From: Craspedostauros australis
Taxonomy: Eukaryota; Bacillariophyta; Bacillariophyceae; Mastogloiales; Achnanthaceae
DNA length: 64,000 nucleotides
Direction: 5' to 3'
NCBI GenBank assembly: GCA_026770025.1
Contig: JAMXDE010000008.1
Span: 1,736,001 to 1,800,000, forward strand
The notes under the pieces are model-generated. The model was not told the origin of the DNA and made no database searches. It saw only the letters and a program-made list of their open reading frames with translations. Shown here piece after piece: positions 44,298-53,480 of the stretch. The position numbers and the translations under genes are program-made. Positions within the stretch are counted from its first letter, which is position 1; every line of letters starts with the position of its first letter.

Positions 44298-45983
44298 GGT
44301 TCTGGTTTCAATCGGTTTCAATCGGTTTCTTGTGCATTGCAGGATTGCAGGATTGTGGGTGAAATGGATGTGGAGAATGGTCGATTGCTTGGGCAGTCAA
44401 TCGGAGGGTTGGTTTGTTGAGAAAGGGAAGAGGTCATCACCGTCGTCATCGTTGTCGTCAGCGCGAACAAAGTGACGATCTTCGCGATCTTGTGAGGTTG
44501 AGTTGTGACGATGACGTCACACACCAAACAATTGTATCGATATCTGCTCGTAGTACTTCAATCAGAAAAGGGTATCTTTAAGGGGGTACTGTCTCACGTG
44601 ATTGGAACTAGAGATCGTTCATGAAACGCGACAAGTGGCAATCTCCATTGTTCGCACACTCACATGCCTCTCTCCCTCAAGCTATGGTCTGAGTGAGATT
44701 GGGAAAGATGCCGCACTGTCCTGATCATCAGATATTGCTCAAGCGGCACACATATAGTACAACCACCGCCCACGCTGTGGGTGTATTCCGAGGATCCACC
44801 GAGTACCCTATTGGCCATGGTTTCCGGTTCGGCTGCGCTCGGGATAGAGGAGGAACATGAAGTGATACTTTCAAACTCTGCATCGCTCGCACTCCTGCTT
44901 CGTTCATCGTCCACAAGATCCGACGGCTGCCGTCGCCATTCATTGTCGCTGTCGATGCTTGTGCTCGCCACTTCCAATCCCACCGTCCCACTTGTGAGAG
45001 GTCCGCACTCAACCGATTTTCATCATCATCATGGTCGTCGTCGTCGTCGTCGTCGTCGTAACTGTCTATGCCAATCATAGAAGCGGTCCATAGTGAGACC
45101 AGGATCAGGAACACTACGCAGGGACAGTCCTCTATCTGTACTCTGTTGGAGCCGAAGTCACATTCCCATCAATTCAAATGAAGCAGCGAATTCAAACGTC
45201 TCAGCAAGGAATTTATGTTGTGAAATTGTGGTTGCGCATCGGCGTGCTCGGTGACCGTTGCGATCATCGCTCCGAGCATATTTACAATGGCGAATATTTT
45301 CGAATCTATCCCGATCGTTAAATACTGCTTGTCCGTTCAACGGATCACTCCACGAAATTGTGTGGAATCTGGCCATCACCATGATCACACGATTTCCTCC
45401 TTCTGCGTCGCTTGTGGCGTTTTCTCTTTTTCGCCTTTGTGCGAACGATGTGATTGGTGTTGTGATTCTGGTTGGATGTGTCTGTCTGCGCGTTTGTGTT
45501 GTTGTCCTCCTCTTTGAGGCTTTGTTGATGTTCATCGAGATGCTGAGTGAGGCTGAACTGAACTGGGCCGAAATGAACTGGAATGAGGTTCGTGACAGCC
45601 GACCGTTTTGAAATCGTACTCTTCCTCCTCCCAGAGTACGTCCCACCAAGTCGTACCAAACAATCAATCAATCGATCCAGAGCAATCGAGTGGAAGTAAC
45701 CGCAGCGAAGAACAAAGGACAGCATACCACCAAAAAGGAACGGTGCCCAACCATCATCGCATGCACTACGCCAACCAACTTTCCAACGTGCCAACATATC
45801 ATCTTCCCAACAAGCAATCTACTGGACCACCCTCGTGTTGGTGGCATGGCAACGAGACGACTATAGAACCAGCTTGTCACTGCTCGTACTCGTACACGGG
45901 GCACGTGTTGGTATCTTCGTCCTGGTTCAGCCGTCGTCTTCTTCGTTTCTGTTTCGGTCGCCCTCCTGTATTCGAAAGTCAAG
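44298..45983. other. Divergent 1.7-kb spacer
   Basis: This spacer should contain promoters of the DUF1517 gene and the giant coiled-coil gene. It includes a GTC trinucleotide run at 45034-45059. A minus-strand open segment (about 45010-44660) reads a Ser/Asp-rich peptide (SIDSDNEWRRQPSDLVDDE) without a usable start codon, and is not called. Confidence 0.4.
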
Positions 45984-48900
45984 ATGATTCGAAAGATGAA
46001 AGGCTTCAGAAAGCCAATGTGGATGAAGCAATCGAAGAAGGCGCCAGCGTCGGGAACGGCGTCAGCTTCAGCGTCTACACCTGCCCTGAAGCCAACTCCA
46101 GTCGCTGTAATGACGCCTCCAACGCATCCCAACACACAGCCAGAGGATCGTTCTCCCATCGGCATGACGGTCATCTCCAAATCGCCACGTACCGAGTCTC
46201 GCCAGCCACCATCACCACGCGGGAACGAGAGCAGAAAAGACCTGCCGCAACCAAAGAAACTCCTGACGTCTCCGTCGCCGGAGCAGATGGATGCTGTGAA
46301 ACGCAATCGTCGAAGGGTATCGTTCGGTGATCATCAGGACCGGCAAATCGAAAGCAGAGCCCCGGTTACTCCTGATACACCCACCAAAACACCCATCAAC
46401 GAACACGAACATGACAGCACCCCCAAGACTGCCATCGACGCAGATGAAATAGCAAGCAGCAATACCCAGGGTCACGTGAATGTCAATACCAACGCCTATA
46501 CCCAGGGCAAAGTGAATGTCAATACCAACGCCAATACCAACACTACCATCGATCACGACAACGGTCGTTGCACCAACAGCGAGCTGAAGGCAACACTTGT
46601 GGAAAGGAACCGTGAGATACGTTCAATGCATGACAAGTTCCATGCAGTTCAAGACGGACTGCTGCGTATTGACGAGGAGCGCGATGCGTTGATGGAGCGA
46701 ACAACGAGCTTGGAGGACGAAAGCAAAGCGCTTCGGCGCAAGCTGGATGTGCGAGAGCAGGAGATCCTCTCGTTAGTCAAACGATGCGCAGCACAGGAGC
46801 TGAAAGTCAAGGAGCTTGCAAAGCTCCGCAAGCACAACAGGGATCTCTCCGAATCATTGCACAGCGTCCGAAACAAACTCCACGATGTAGAGCACGAGCA
46901 AGATGAGCTCGAAAAACTTCGGAAGGAGCTCCGCGACTCCGAACTATCGCGTGAGGAATTGGTCAGCCGACTTGACGTTGTCCAGAGAGACCATGACAAG
47001 CTGGCGGAGACTCTGTCAGATTGCCTGTCCAACATGAGGCGCTTGACGGAGGAGAAGGAGCTCCTTCAGCTGGAATGGCAACGTGAAGTGAAGCAGATTG
47101 CGATGCAGCTGGAGAGAGAGCGGATCGACCACATCTCCGCCAACAATGATCTCAAGGCCGAACTGCAACGCAAGAACGACAAAATGGCCGAGGCTGAGCA
47201 GAACCTGCAGAAGGCACTGAACACGAACAATGACATCCGGCAGACCAAGGTGCAGGTGTCTCAGGAACACAGCAAGACGGTCAATGACTTGAAGGTCGAA
47301 CTCGACGAAGTCATGGCGTCGGTCACAGCCAATCGACAGAAAATCAACGATGTGAATAACAAGAACCAACACTTGGAGGAAGAGTTGGAGCGCACATCAT
47401 CGATGCTCACGTCCCGGACCAACAGCTTCGAAGCGAAGGTTCACGAATTGAATGACGACTTGCATGAGAAGGAAATTGCTTTCGTTGCATTGGAGATCGA
47501 GTTTTCCGATCAGATGGAAGAGCTCATGCGCAAGTCTTGCCAGGTGGACGAGCTGTTGGAGGAGAAGGCTGCGCTCGAGGAGAAGCTGGCAGACTTCAAC
47601 GTCATTTCAACCAAGTATGCCGGCCTTCAGGAGTACATGGCACTCTTCGATTCCACCGTCGTGGACGTGACCACGGAAAACGCATACCTGACCCTCGAGA
47701 AGGAGACTTTACACGAAGAGATCGCTGAGCTCGAGAATAAGATCGAGCTGCTGGAAAGCATCACAGGCATTGACCATTACCAAGTGCAGAGCGATGACAT
47801 GCAACCTATGGGGGAGGACGAGGATGACGACATTGATGACGACTGTGCCAGATTGAATCCTGACGCATGCGAAGGTATGACGAATAATCACGCTCATGCC
47901 GACAAGCGTTCCGCTCTGCATGAACAGGGTAGCATTCAGATGATGCCAGATAGCGGAACGGGGGATTTGTCAGACCCACAAGCAGCCACACCAGTCGAAC
48001 GCAGAAGTCCTCTGGATGGTAACGCAGATCAAGCAGAAGGCATGGCGGAGCTGGGGATCGTCAGCATGGAGACGACAATACGGCAGCTGGAGCATCGCCT
48101 GCGGCAACAGAAAGAGGATCACGCCACGGCATTGAAGAAGTTGGAGGACGAGGTGGAGCAGCTCAACCAAACGAAGGATGAGATGTCAAAAGAGTTGGCG
48201 AACACAGCGTCGCTCAGAGAACGGGCTGATGATAAGGTGATCAACCTCCAAGCAGAATTATCCGAGAGCAACGAAATGTTGGCATCCATGACCTCGACGC
48301 TGTCATTGAGGAATGACGCGATGACCCATCTCAACAATGAACTGATCGCAGCTCGCGAGCTCCATGATACCATGGTGGTGGAACTATCCTCGACCAAGCA
48401 TCAGCTTGAAGAATCCGAAGGACTTGTTCAGAAACTCCAAGGCCAGTGTGCTGAAGCAGATGCGGCACGTGCATCACAGCACCGTAACTTGCGAAATGCC
48501 ATCAAAGAGAAGGAAACCTTGCAATCGACTGTGGATGAGACACGTTCATGTTTGACCGCATTGAAGGCAGATCTATGTGCCGCGAACCAGATAATTGAAG
48601 AGAAAGCGCGAAAGGAAGCATTACTCGTTGCTTTGACTGCTGAGAAGCAAGGTATGGAACAAACGCTGTGTGATGCCAACGAACAAATAGATAATTTGAA
48701 GGAGGAGATCGACAGGCGCTCTTCGGATTGCGCCAACTGCATGCGTGAGCTTGAAAGCCGTCGCCTTGCAGAAATCGCAACGCAAGAATCCATGGAGGAA
48801 CTTCGTAGCTTGCACGAAACACAACAGCAGTCTCTGAAATCTGAGCTGGAAGCAATGAGACTGCATGTTGGTGCGGTGAATGCGACGCTCGCACAAAAGA

Positions 48901-50225
48901 CGGATGAACTCGCGGAGATGCAGAAGGAGCTTGCCGAAACCAAGCAGGAGCTGGACAAGGAACGACGACTGAAGGAGGCCATCGCTGCATCGGCGCCCGC
49001 AGCGGCAGCCACTTTATCTCTTGTCAAGGATGAGGCAGCAACGATGGACACGCGAACGAAAGGACCAATCAGCCCCCAGTCGTTCATGCAGCTGGAGCAG
49101 GCGATGTCCGATCAGGAGGAGGAACTGCGTCGGCTCGAAAGGGCGTGCAACAACAAGGACATCGAAATGCAAGATCTGGTGGAGGTGAATGACTGCATGC
49201 ATGGTGAGAACCAAAAGCTCAAGACAGAGATTTCCAACCTCGAGAACGTGATCACGAAGTTGCAGACGGAGGTCGCGTTGAAGACCGACGAAATCCGCGA
49301 CCTTCGATTACTGGATCTGAAAGATGCCAATGAGATGATCGTTTGCCTGGAAGAGCAGATGCTCGAGCTCGAACTTGGTTGTCAGGAGAAGGAGTCCACC
49401 ATCCAGAAACTCCGACAACAGCTCCAGCAAAGCCAGAAGAAGAAAGAGCAGATGGAGGAGGATATTGCCAGCACAACACTACCACTGCCACCACCATCAC
49501 GACGCAAGATCGGCTCCGATGCATCCATTGCCAACGAGAAGGGCGTGATGATTGCCTGTCTCGCGCAGCATCAGTCAGAGCTTGAGAGGGAGAAGATTGA
49601 GCTGAGGGGACAGCTGGATCAGGTAAAGAAGGTCGCACAGCAACTCAAAGACGAGAACAGCGCGCTCCAGGACGAATTGAAACAAGTGATGGACGAATCG
49701 GAGGCGTGCATGAAGGAGTTGGAGGAGCAGCTTGAGACAGAACGCGCCAATGGCATGTTGTCCGCGAAAGAGCAACGAGAGAAGGTCAAAGAGTTGGAAT
49801 CGATACTTGACCAACGCAGCACTCTGCTGGCTGACATGGTGAAGTACAACAAGGAGATACAATGCAAGTGGGATGCGGATCGATTGAAGCTGTTGAAGCA
49901 CGAGGAGGATGCTAAGGAAAATGGAGCGGCGTGTACCGCCCAAATATCCAATCTGCGGCAACAGCTGAAGAGCGTCGAAGGCAAGCACAGGCAGGAGATG
50001 GAGAGACGCGGTGAGCAATGCAGAATATTGGAAGCCGATCTTGCAAAGATCAAGGTGAAGGTGCGAGGATCTTCGGTCGATGACAACAAGGTCGTAGCTG
50101 AGCTCCAAAAAGAGAACGGCAAGCTCAAGGACAAGATCAGCCGGCAGGAGGCCTACTTGCAACGCAAGTTACAGAAGGAGAAAGAGCAGAGGGGCCGCTC
50201 CCTTCGAAGCGCCCTGCCCAAATAA
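45984..50225 (+). CDS. Giant coiled-coil protein, 1413 residues
   Basis: Single exon of 4.2 kb. The N-terminus is basic (MIRKMKGFRKPMWMKQSKK), followed by about 200 disordered residues rich in Ser, Thr and Pro with the motif KRNRRRVSFGDHQDR near residue 110. Residues 160-195 contain an in-frame 36-bp duplication giving NTQGHVNVNTNA then YTQGKVNVNTNA. From about residue 200 to 1400 the protein is almost pure coiled coil (LEKLRKELRDSELSREELV, IAELENKIELLESI, LKEEIDRRSSDCANCMREL). One acidic break (GEDEDDDIDDDC) lies near 615. There is no motor or ATPase domain. The basic C-terminus is KEKEQRGRSLRSALPK. Structural scaffold or tether is likely by shape only. Confidence 0.8.
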   Translation: MIRKMKGFRKPMWMKQSKKAPASGTASASASTPALKPTPVAVMTPPTHPNTQPEDRSPIGMTVISKSPRTESRQPPSPRGNESRKDLPQPKKLLTSPSPEQMDAVKRNRRRVSFGDHQDRQIESRAPVTPDTPTKTPINEHEHDSTPKTAIDADEIASSNTQGHVNVNTNAYTQGKVNVNTNANTNTTIDHDNGRCTNSELKATLVERNREIRSMHDKFHAVQDGLLRIDEERDALMERTTSLEDESKALRRKLDVREQEILSLVKRCAAQELKVKELAKLRKHNRDLSESLHSVRNKLHDVEHEQDELEKLRKELRDSELSREELVSRLDVVQRDHDKLAETLSDCLSNMRRLTEEKELLQLEWQREVKQIAMQLERERIDHISANNDLKAELQRKNDKMAEAEQNLQKALNTNNDIRQTKVQVSQEHSKTVNDLKVELDEVMASVTANRQKINDVNNKNQHLEEELERTSSMLTSRTNSFEAKVHELNDDLHEKEIAFVALEIEFSDQMEELMRKSCQVDELLEEKAALEEKLADFNVISTKYAGLQEYMALFDSTVVDVTTENAYLTLEKETLHEEIAELENKIELLESITGIDHYQVQSDDMQPMGEDEDDDIDDDCARLNPDACEGMTNNHAHADKRSALHEQGSIQMMPDSGTGDLSDPQAATPVERRSPLDGNADQAEGMAELGIVSMETTIRQLEHRLRQQKEDHATALKKLEDEVEQLNQTKDEMSKELANTASLRERADDKVINLQAELSESNEMLASMTSTLSLRNDAMTHLNNELIAARELHDTMVVELSSTKHQLEESEGLVQKLQGQCAEADAARASQHRNLRNAIKEKETLQSTVDETRSCLTALKADLCAANQIIEEKARKEALLVALTAEKQGMEQTLCDANEQIDNLKEEIDRRSSDCANCMRELESRRLAEIATQESMEELRSLHETQQQSLKSELEAMRLHVGAVNATLAQKTDELAEMQKELAETKQELDKERRLKEAIAASAPAAAATLSLVKDEAATMDTRTKGPISPQSFMQLEQAMSDQEEELRRLERACNNKDIEMQDLVEVNDCMHGENQKLKTEISNLENVITKLQTEVALKTDEIRDLRLLDLKDANEMIVCLEEQMLELELGCQEKESTIQKLRQQLQQSQKKKEQMEEDIASTTLPLPPPSRRKIGSDASIANEKGVMIACLAQHQSELEREKIELRGQLDQVKKVAQQLKDENSALQDELKQVMDESEACMKELEEQLETERANGMLSAKEQREKVKELESILDQRSTLLADMVKYNKEIQCKWDADRLKLLKHEEDAKENGAACTAQISNLRQQLKSVEGKHRQEMERRGEQCRILEADLAKIKVKVRGSSVDDNKVVAELQKENGKLKDKISRQEAYLQRKLQKEKEQRGRSLRSALPK
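46461..46532 (+). repeat. 36-bp in-frame tandem duplication
   Basis: Copies at 46461-46496 and 46497-46532 differ at only a few bases and encode a 12-residue unit (xTQGxVNVNTNA). A shorter ACCAACGCC-type echo follows. Confidence 0.9.
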
Positions 50226-51295
50226 GCCTAGATTCGTCGATTCTCTCCAGAGACAGAGAGCGAGAGTACACACTGTCGCTTTAGATTGGAGATGCTGTGC
50301 ACATAGTTGTGGAATCATCCAGCGGTACCGCGCCAACCGGATTCTTTGGACAAATCATCTGAGCTCCAGCGAGATCGATGCGGCGTACTCTATGAATTCT
50401 CCCTCCATGTTGGCGACGACCGATTGCCAAGCATCTTCATACCTGTTGTTGAAGCATGTATGCGTTACCCGTAAACACCCCAGGACGGGAACATGCAAGA
50501 GAACATGGACTTTCACAACCGTGGTGGAATACCAGGGGCGGACGACTTGGTGCAGTCCAAACATCTAAGAAGAGAGCTTGACGAGCAAAAGAAGCAACCC
50601 ACTGAGGAGTGTAGGTTTTGAACCTCATGGCTGACACATAGTTCCACGGAGCAAGTGCAAGAAGCCAGCGGTCAGCGATCCATGACCTATGCCCGCCGTA
50701 TACCCATATGCCTTCCTCCGAAGTGCTCCCAACTATGTTCGTTTGGCGGATGTCCCTGTCGGCCGCCATGGATCGAGCATCGGTCTGCTGCAATTCACGA
50801 GCCACGACGGGGGTGCCTCTACATCTGGTTTGAACGTAGATATTCGTGGTCTGCGCCCTACGATCAGTGAAGGCGACGCGATGCCGCTGCGCCTGTTGCT
50901 TTTCGTTGGTGTCGAACCATCCCAATGCGTCATACGGTGTTGGTTTAATGTTGATGGTGCTAGTTAGCTATGCTGAGCTTGATCATCGCAATGCGACAGG
51001 ATGGCAGCCTGTCGAATCAGAATGAGATGGATGGTCACCAACAAATCCAATCACATCGGTGGCTCCTGCGCGTACTATTGCCAATAAACCAGATGTCCGA
51101 ATGCCTGATTGGTATCGAGGAAATTCGAGGAAATTCAGAACCTGGTTCGTGAATTTCCTCGAGTGCAATACACACTCGTGAATGGATGGTGTTGGCAATG
51201 CCGGACTGTCATGACCTATTTTTTAGCGACCATCCCAAAAGTTGGCCACATCGCCATCACCATCATGACTATCCTCCCTCCACAAATCATCAATC
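50226..51295. other. Spacer with possible gene remnant and inverted repeats
   Basis: A 1.07-kb stretch upstream of the piggyBac-derived gene. On the minus strand two frames (50355-50564 and 50437-50925) read protein-like strings, the first ending CFNNRYEDAWQSVVANMEG then YAASISLEL, which may be a decayed gene. Near 51116-51161 a direct repeat and its inverse form a potential hairpin. Confidence 0.35.
51116..51161. repeat. Direct repeat plus inverted copy (potential hairpin)
   Basis: CGAGGAAATTC occurs at 51116-51126 and 51126-51136, overlapping by one base, and its exact inverse GAATTTCCTCG at 51151-51161. It lies 135 bp upstream of the piggyBac-derived start codon. Confidence 0.85.
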
Positions 51296-53014
51296 ATGAC
51301 GAAGTCCACGCCTGCCCCCATCCACCCACACCGCCTCCAATCTGAGAGTGATCTTTCACGAGCTGCTACGATGGAAGCTACCTCTCGAGATGATGGTACC
51401 GCACGAACAATGGACAGCACCCGCCAATCCGCGACTTTTCGAGACGATTCGACCAATCGCAACGATCACACTGGCAGCGACGCCGAGCCGGATACCACAG
51501 CCCGGATCCCCCTCCCAGGAAGATTCCATTCACCCAGGTTTAGCTCCGGTCAAGATGATCCCATCACTGTTGATAGCATTCTCGATGTCTTCTTCCCCAG
51601 GCAGATGTTGACGAAGATGTGCACACATACCAACAACCACATCCTCAACAGTGGTGTATCAGCAGCGCCGGTGGAGCCGAAAGACCTCTATCTTTTCTTC
51701 GCCATCTACTACTACATGGGGTACATCGAGGGACCATCGAAGATTGACTACTGGAATCGGACCAGCCCCTTTTCGCCGAAACATGCGCTGATGGAGCGCA
51801 TGTCGTGGTCGCGGTTCCAGCTGATTTGGGACAATATTCATTTCACCTGTCTCCGCGACGCTGGCGATGCTGATACTGATACTGATGAAGCATCTGGCGT
51901 CTTCGACACCTCTGATTCAGTGGATGAAAATTTCGATTTCGATGATGAATGCTCACGTATGGGTGATTACTGGGGGCAAAGCTCCGACGACAGCGATAGC
52001 CTCGACGAAATCTCTAGCTCTCCCGAGGACGACGAGGAACCTGAAATCATTGCCACCATCAAGAGCTGGCTCCGGGAGATACAGCCGTTCCTGGACCACG
52101 TGAATGAAGTCTCGAAGCAACTCTGCAAGTTCCCTGGCTCCGAGTGTGCCGTCAATGAAATGATAGTCCGATTGACTCGCCAGTCGCGACAGGCCATCCG
52201 CATGGGGGAAGATCAAGCCAAGCACACCCACAAGTTCTACGGTCTCTGCTGCTCCACGACCGGCTTTGTGTACCACGTGCTACCAGCCAGTGGCATGGAT
52301 GGGATGGCAAACGCTGGCGGCACCATCCTCGACTTGCTGAGAACGCTGGATGATCAACACCAGTACGTTGTGGCTATGCAGAGACGGCTCGCCACCACTA
52401 CAGTGCTGCAGAAATCGAGGGAGATGAAGGTTGGCATAGTGGGGCCAGCACAAATGCAATACGGAGTTGCCATGGGCAAAAGTACTCGTCTCATCAACTA
52501 CTGCAGACCCGACCTCCGATGCAAAAGGCCGTGGGTACGAGTCATATTCCACCTGCTGGACATCATGAAGGCCAACGCCAAGATTGCCTTCAGTGCTCTG
52601 GCAGAGAGGGATAACCAAACCGATCCGAATAGATTCTTGCAGAACATGATCGAGGCATTGGCCCGTAAAGCGGGCGCGCAAGAAGAGGCCACGAAGAAGC
52701 GAGGCTCCAACGAAGCAACGGTCCCAAGAGGCGTGAGGGTGCGACAGAGGTGCAGGATGAGCAGCACGAGGCCAAGTCTAGACAACGCCAGATTCGAAGG
52801 CGATCCGTCAGACCACCTGCAAGTCATCAGTCAGGAGACGAGCCAAAGGGTGTGCAGGTACTGTGCCTATCTGAACGTCGTTGCGAAGAAGGAGGGCAAA
52901 CAGGCCCCGAAACTGAGACGAGTGCGAAGGATGTGCATTGTGTGCAATGTCCACATATGCAAATCGCATTGGGACGATTATCACAAAACGAGGATCCCTG
53001 AAGACAAAGAATGA
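51296..53014 (+). CDS. piggyBac transposase-derived protein, apparently without catalytic aspartates
   Basis: Single intact exon, 572 residues. It has the piggyBac (DDE_Tnp_1_7) layout: a disordered Ser/Thr/Asp leader; DLYLFFAIYYYMGYIEGPSKIDYW; FSPKHALMERMSWSRFQLIWDNIHF; an acidic insert; FLDHVNEVSKQL; then HTHKFYGLCCSTTGFVYHVLP. Active transposases use three aspartates. The first normally lies in a VDExM-type motif, but here it reads VNEMIV (Asn 287). The second normally lies in an MDNFFT-type motif, but here it reads VAMQRRLATT (Gln 362). The third site, in a GVDxxDQ motif, is not seen before LLDIMKANAKIAFS. The C-terminal cysteine-rich zinc domain is kept (CRYC, CIVC, HICKSHWDDYH, residues 520-565). 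An intact frame with lost catalysis suggests domestication. No piggyBac terminal repeats were found. Confidence 0.8.
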   Translation: MTKSTPAPIHPHRLQSESDLSRAATMEATSRDDGTARTMDSTRQSATFRDDSTNRNDHTGSDAEPDTTARIPLPGRFHSPRFSSGQDDPITVDSILDVFFPRQMLTKMCTHTNNHILNSGVSAAPVEPKDLYLFFAIYYYMGYIEGPSKIDYWNRTSPFSPKHALMERMSWSRFQLIWDNIHFTCLRDAGDADTDTDEASGVFDTSDSVDENFDFDDECSRMGDYWGQSSDDSDSLDEISSSPEDDEEPEIIATIKSWLREIQPFLDHVNEVSKQLCKFPGSECAVNEMIVRLTRQSRQAIRMGEDQAKHTHKFYGLCCSTTGFVYHVLPASGMDGMANAGGTILDLLRTLDDQHQYVVAMQRRLATTTVLQKSREMKVGIVGPAQMQYGVAMGKSTRLINYCRPDLRCKRPWVRVIFHLLDIMKANAKIAFSALAERDNQTDPNRFLQNMIEALARKAGAQEEATKKRGSNEATVPRGVRVRQRCRMSSTRPSLDNARFEGDPSDHLQVISQETSQRVCRYCAYLNVVAKKEGKQAPKLRRVRRMCIVCNVHICKSHWDDYHKTRIPEDKE

Positions 53015-53480
53015 TTGTCGTGATGGTTGTACTCCTACGCATAATCCCAGCATGAGTGTTAATAGGTAAGTAAGAGTAGCGTACATATAGTAAGAAAGTA
53101 GTGATGGAGTATATGCTAACATCCTCGAGAACAAGACAAACATTGAGCACTCATCGAGTAGATTCGATTCCGACATCTATGAATGAAATTGGGTGTTCTT
53201 GTATTGGCAGTGCCCAATGATTATTAACAGCCACTACTGATGCAAAACTCACAAACTTACTTGTATCATCATAATACACACAAGTACTCTCTCTCTCTCG
53301 AACTCAAGGTTCTCCTGAGGCAGATCTTGTGTCATCCATCGTTTGTGAGTTTGAAGATATGACTATTAGAGTATTGCATTTGTCTTTTGTGTCCGCGTTG
53401 CGGTTGTACAGTACTGCGTTGCTGAAGGTATTACTCCACTCGATAATACCTGGCTGTGATTCTGTGTTGTGATTACATGA
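53015..53480. other. Convergent spacer
   Basis: This 466-bp spacer holds the 3' ends of two convergent genes. It has a short TC tract near 53286-53299. Nothing else is recognisable. Confidence 0.4.

Noticed and set aside
44660-45114. Two overlapping minus-strand frames with Asp run and Ser-rich peptide
   Set aside because: The Asp run is just the GTC repeat; the Ser-rich frame has no ATG near its start.
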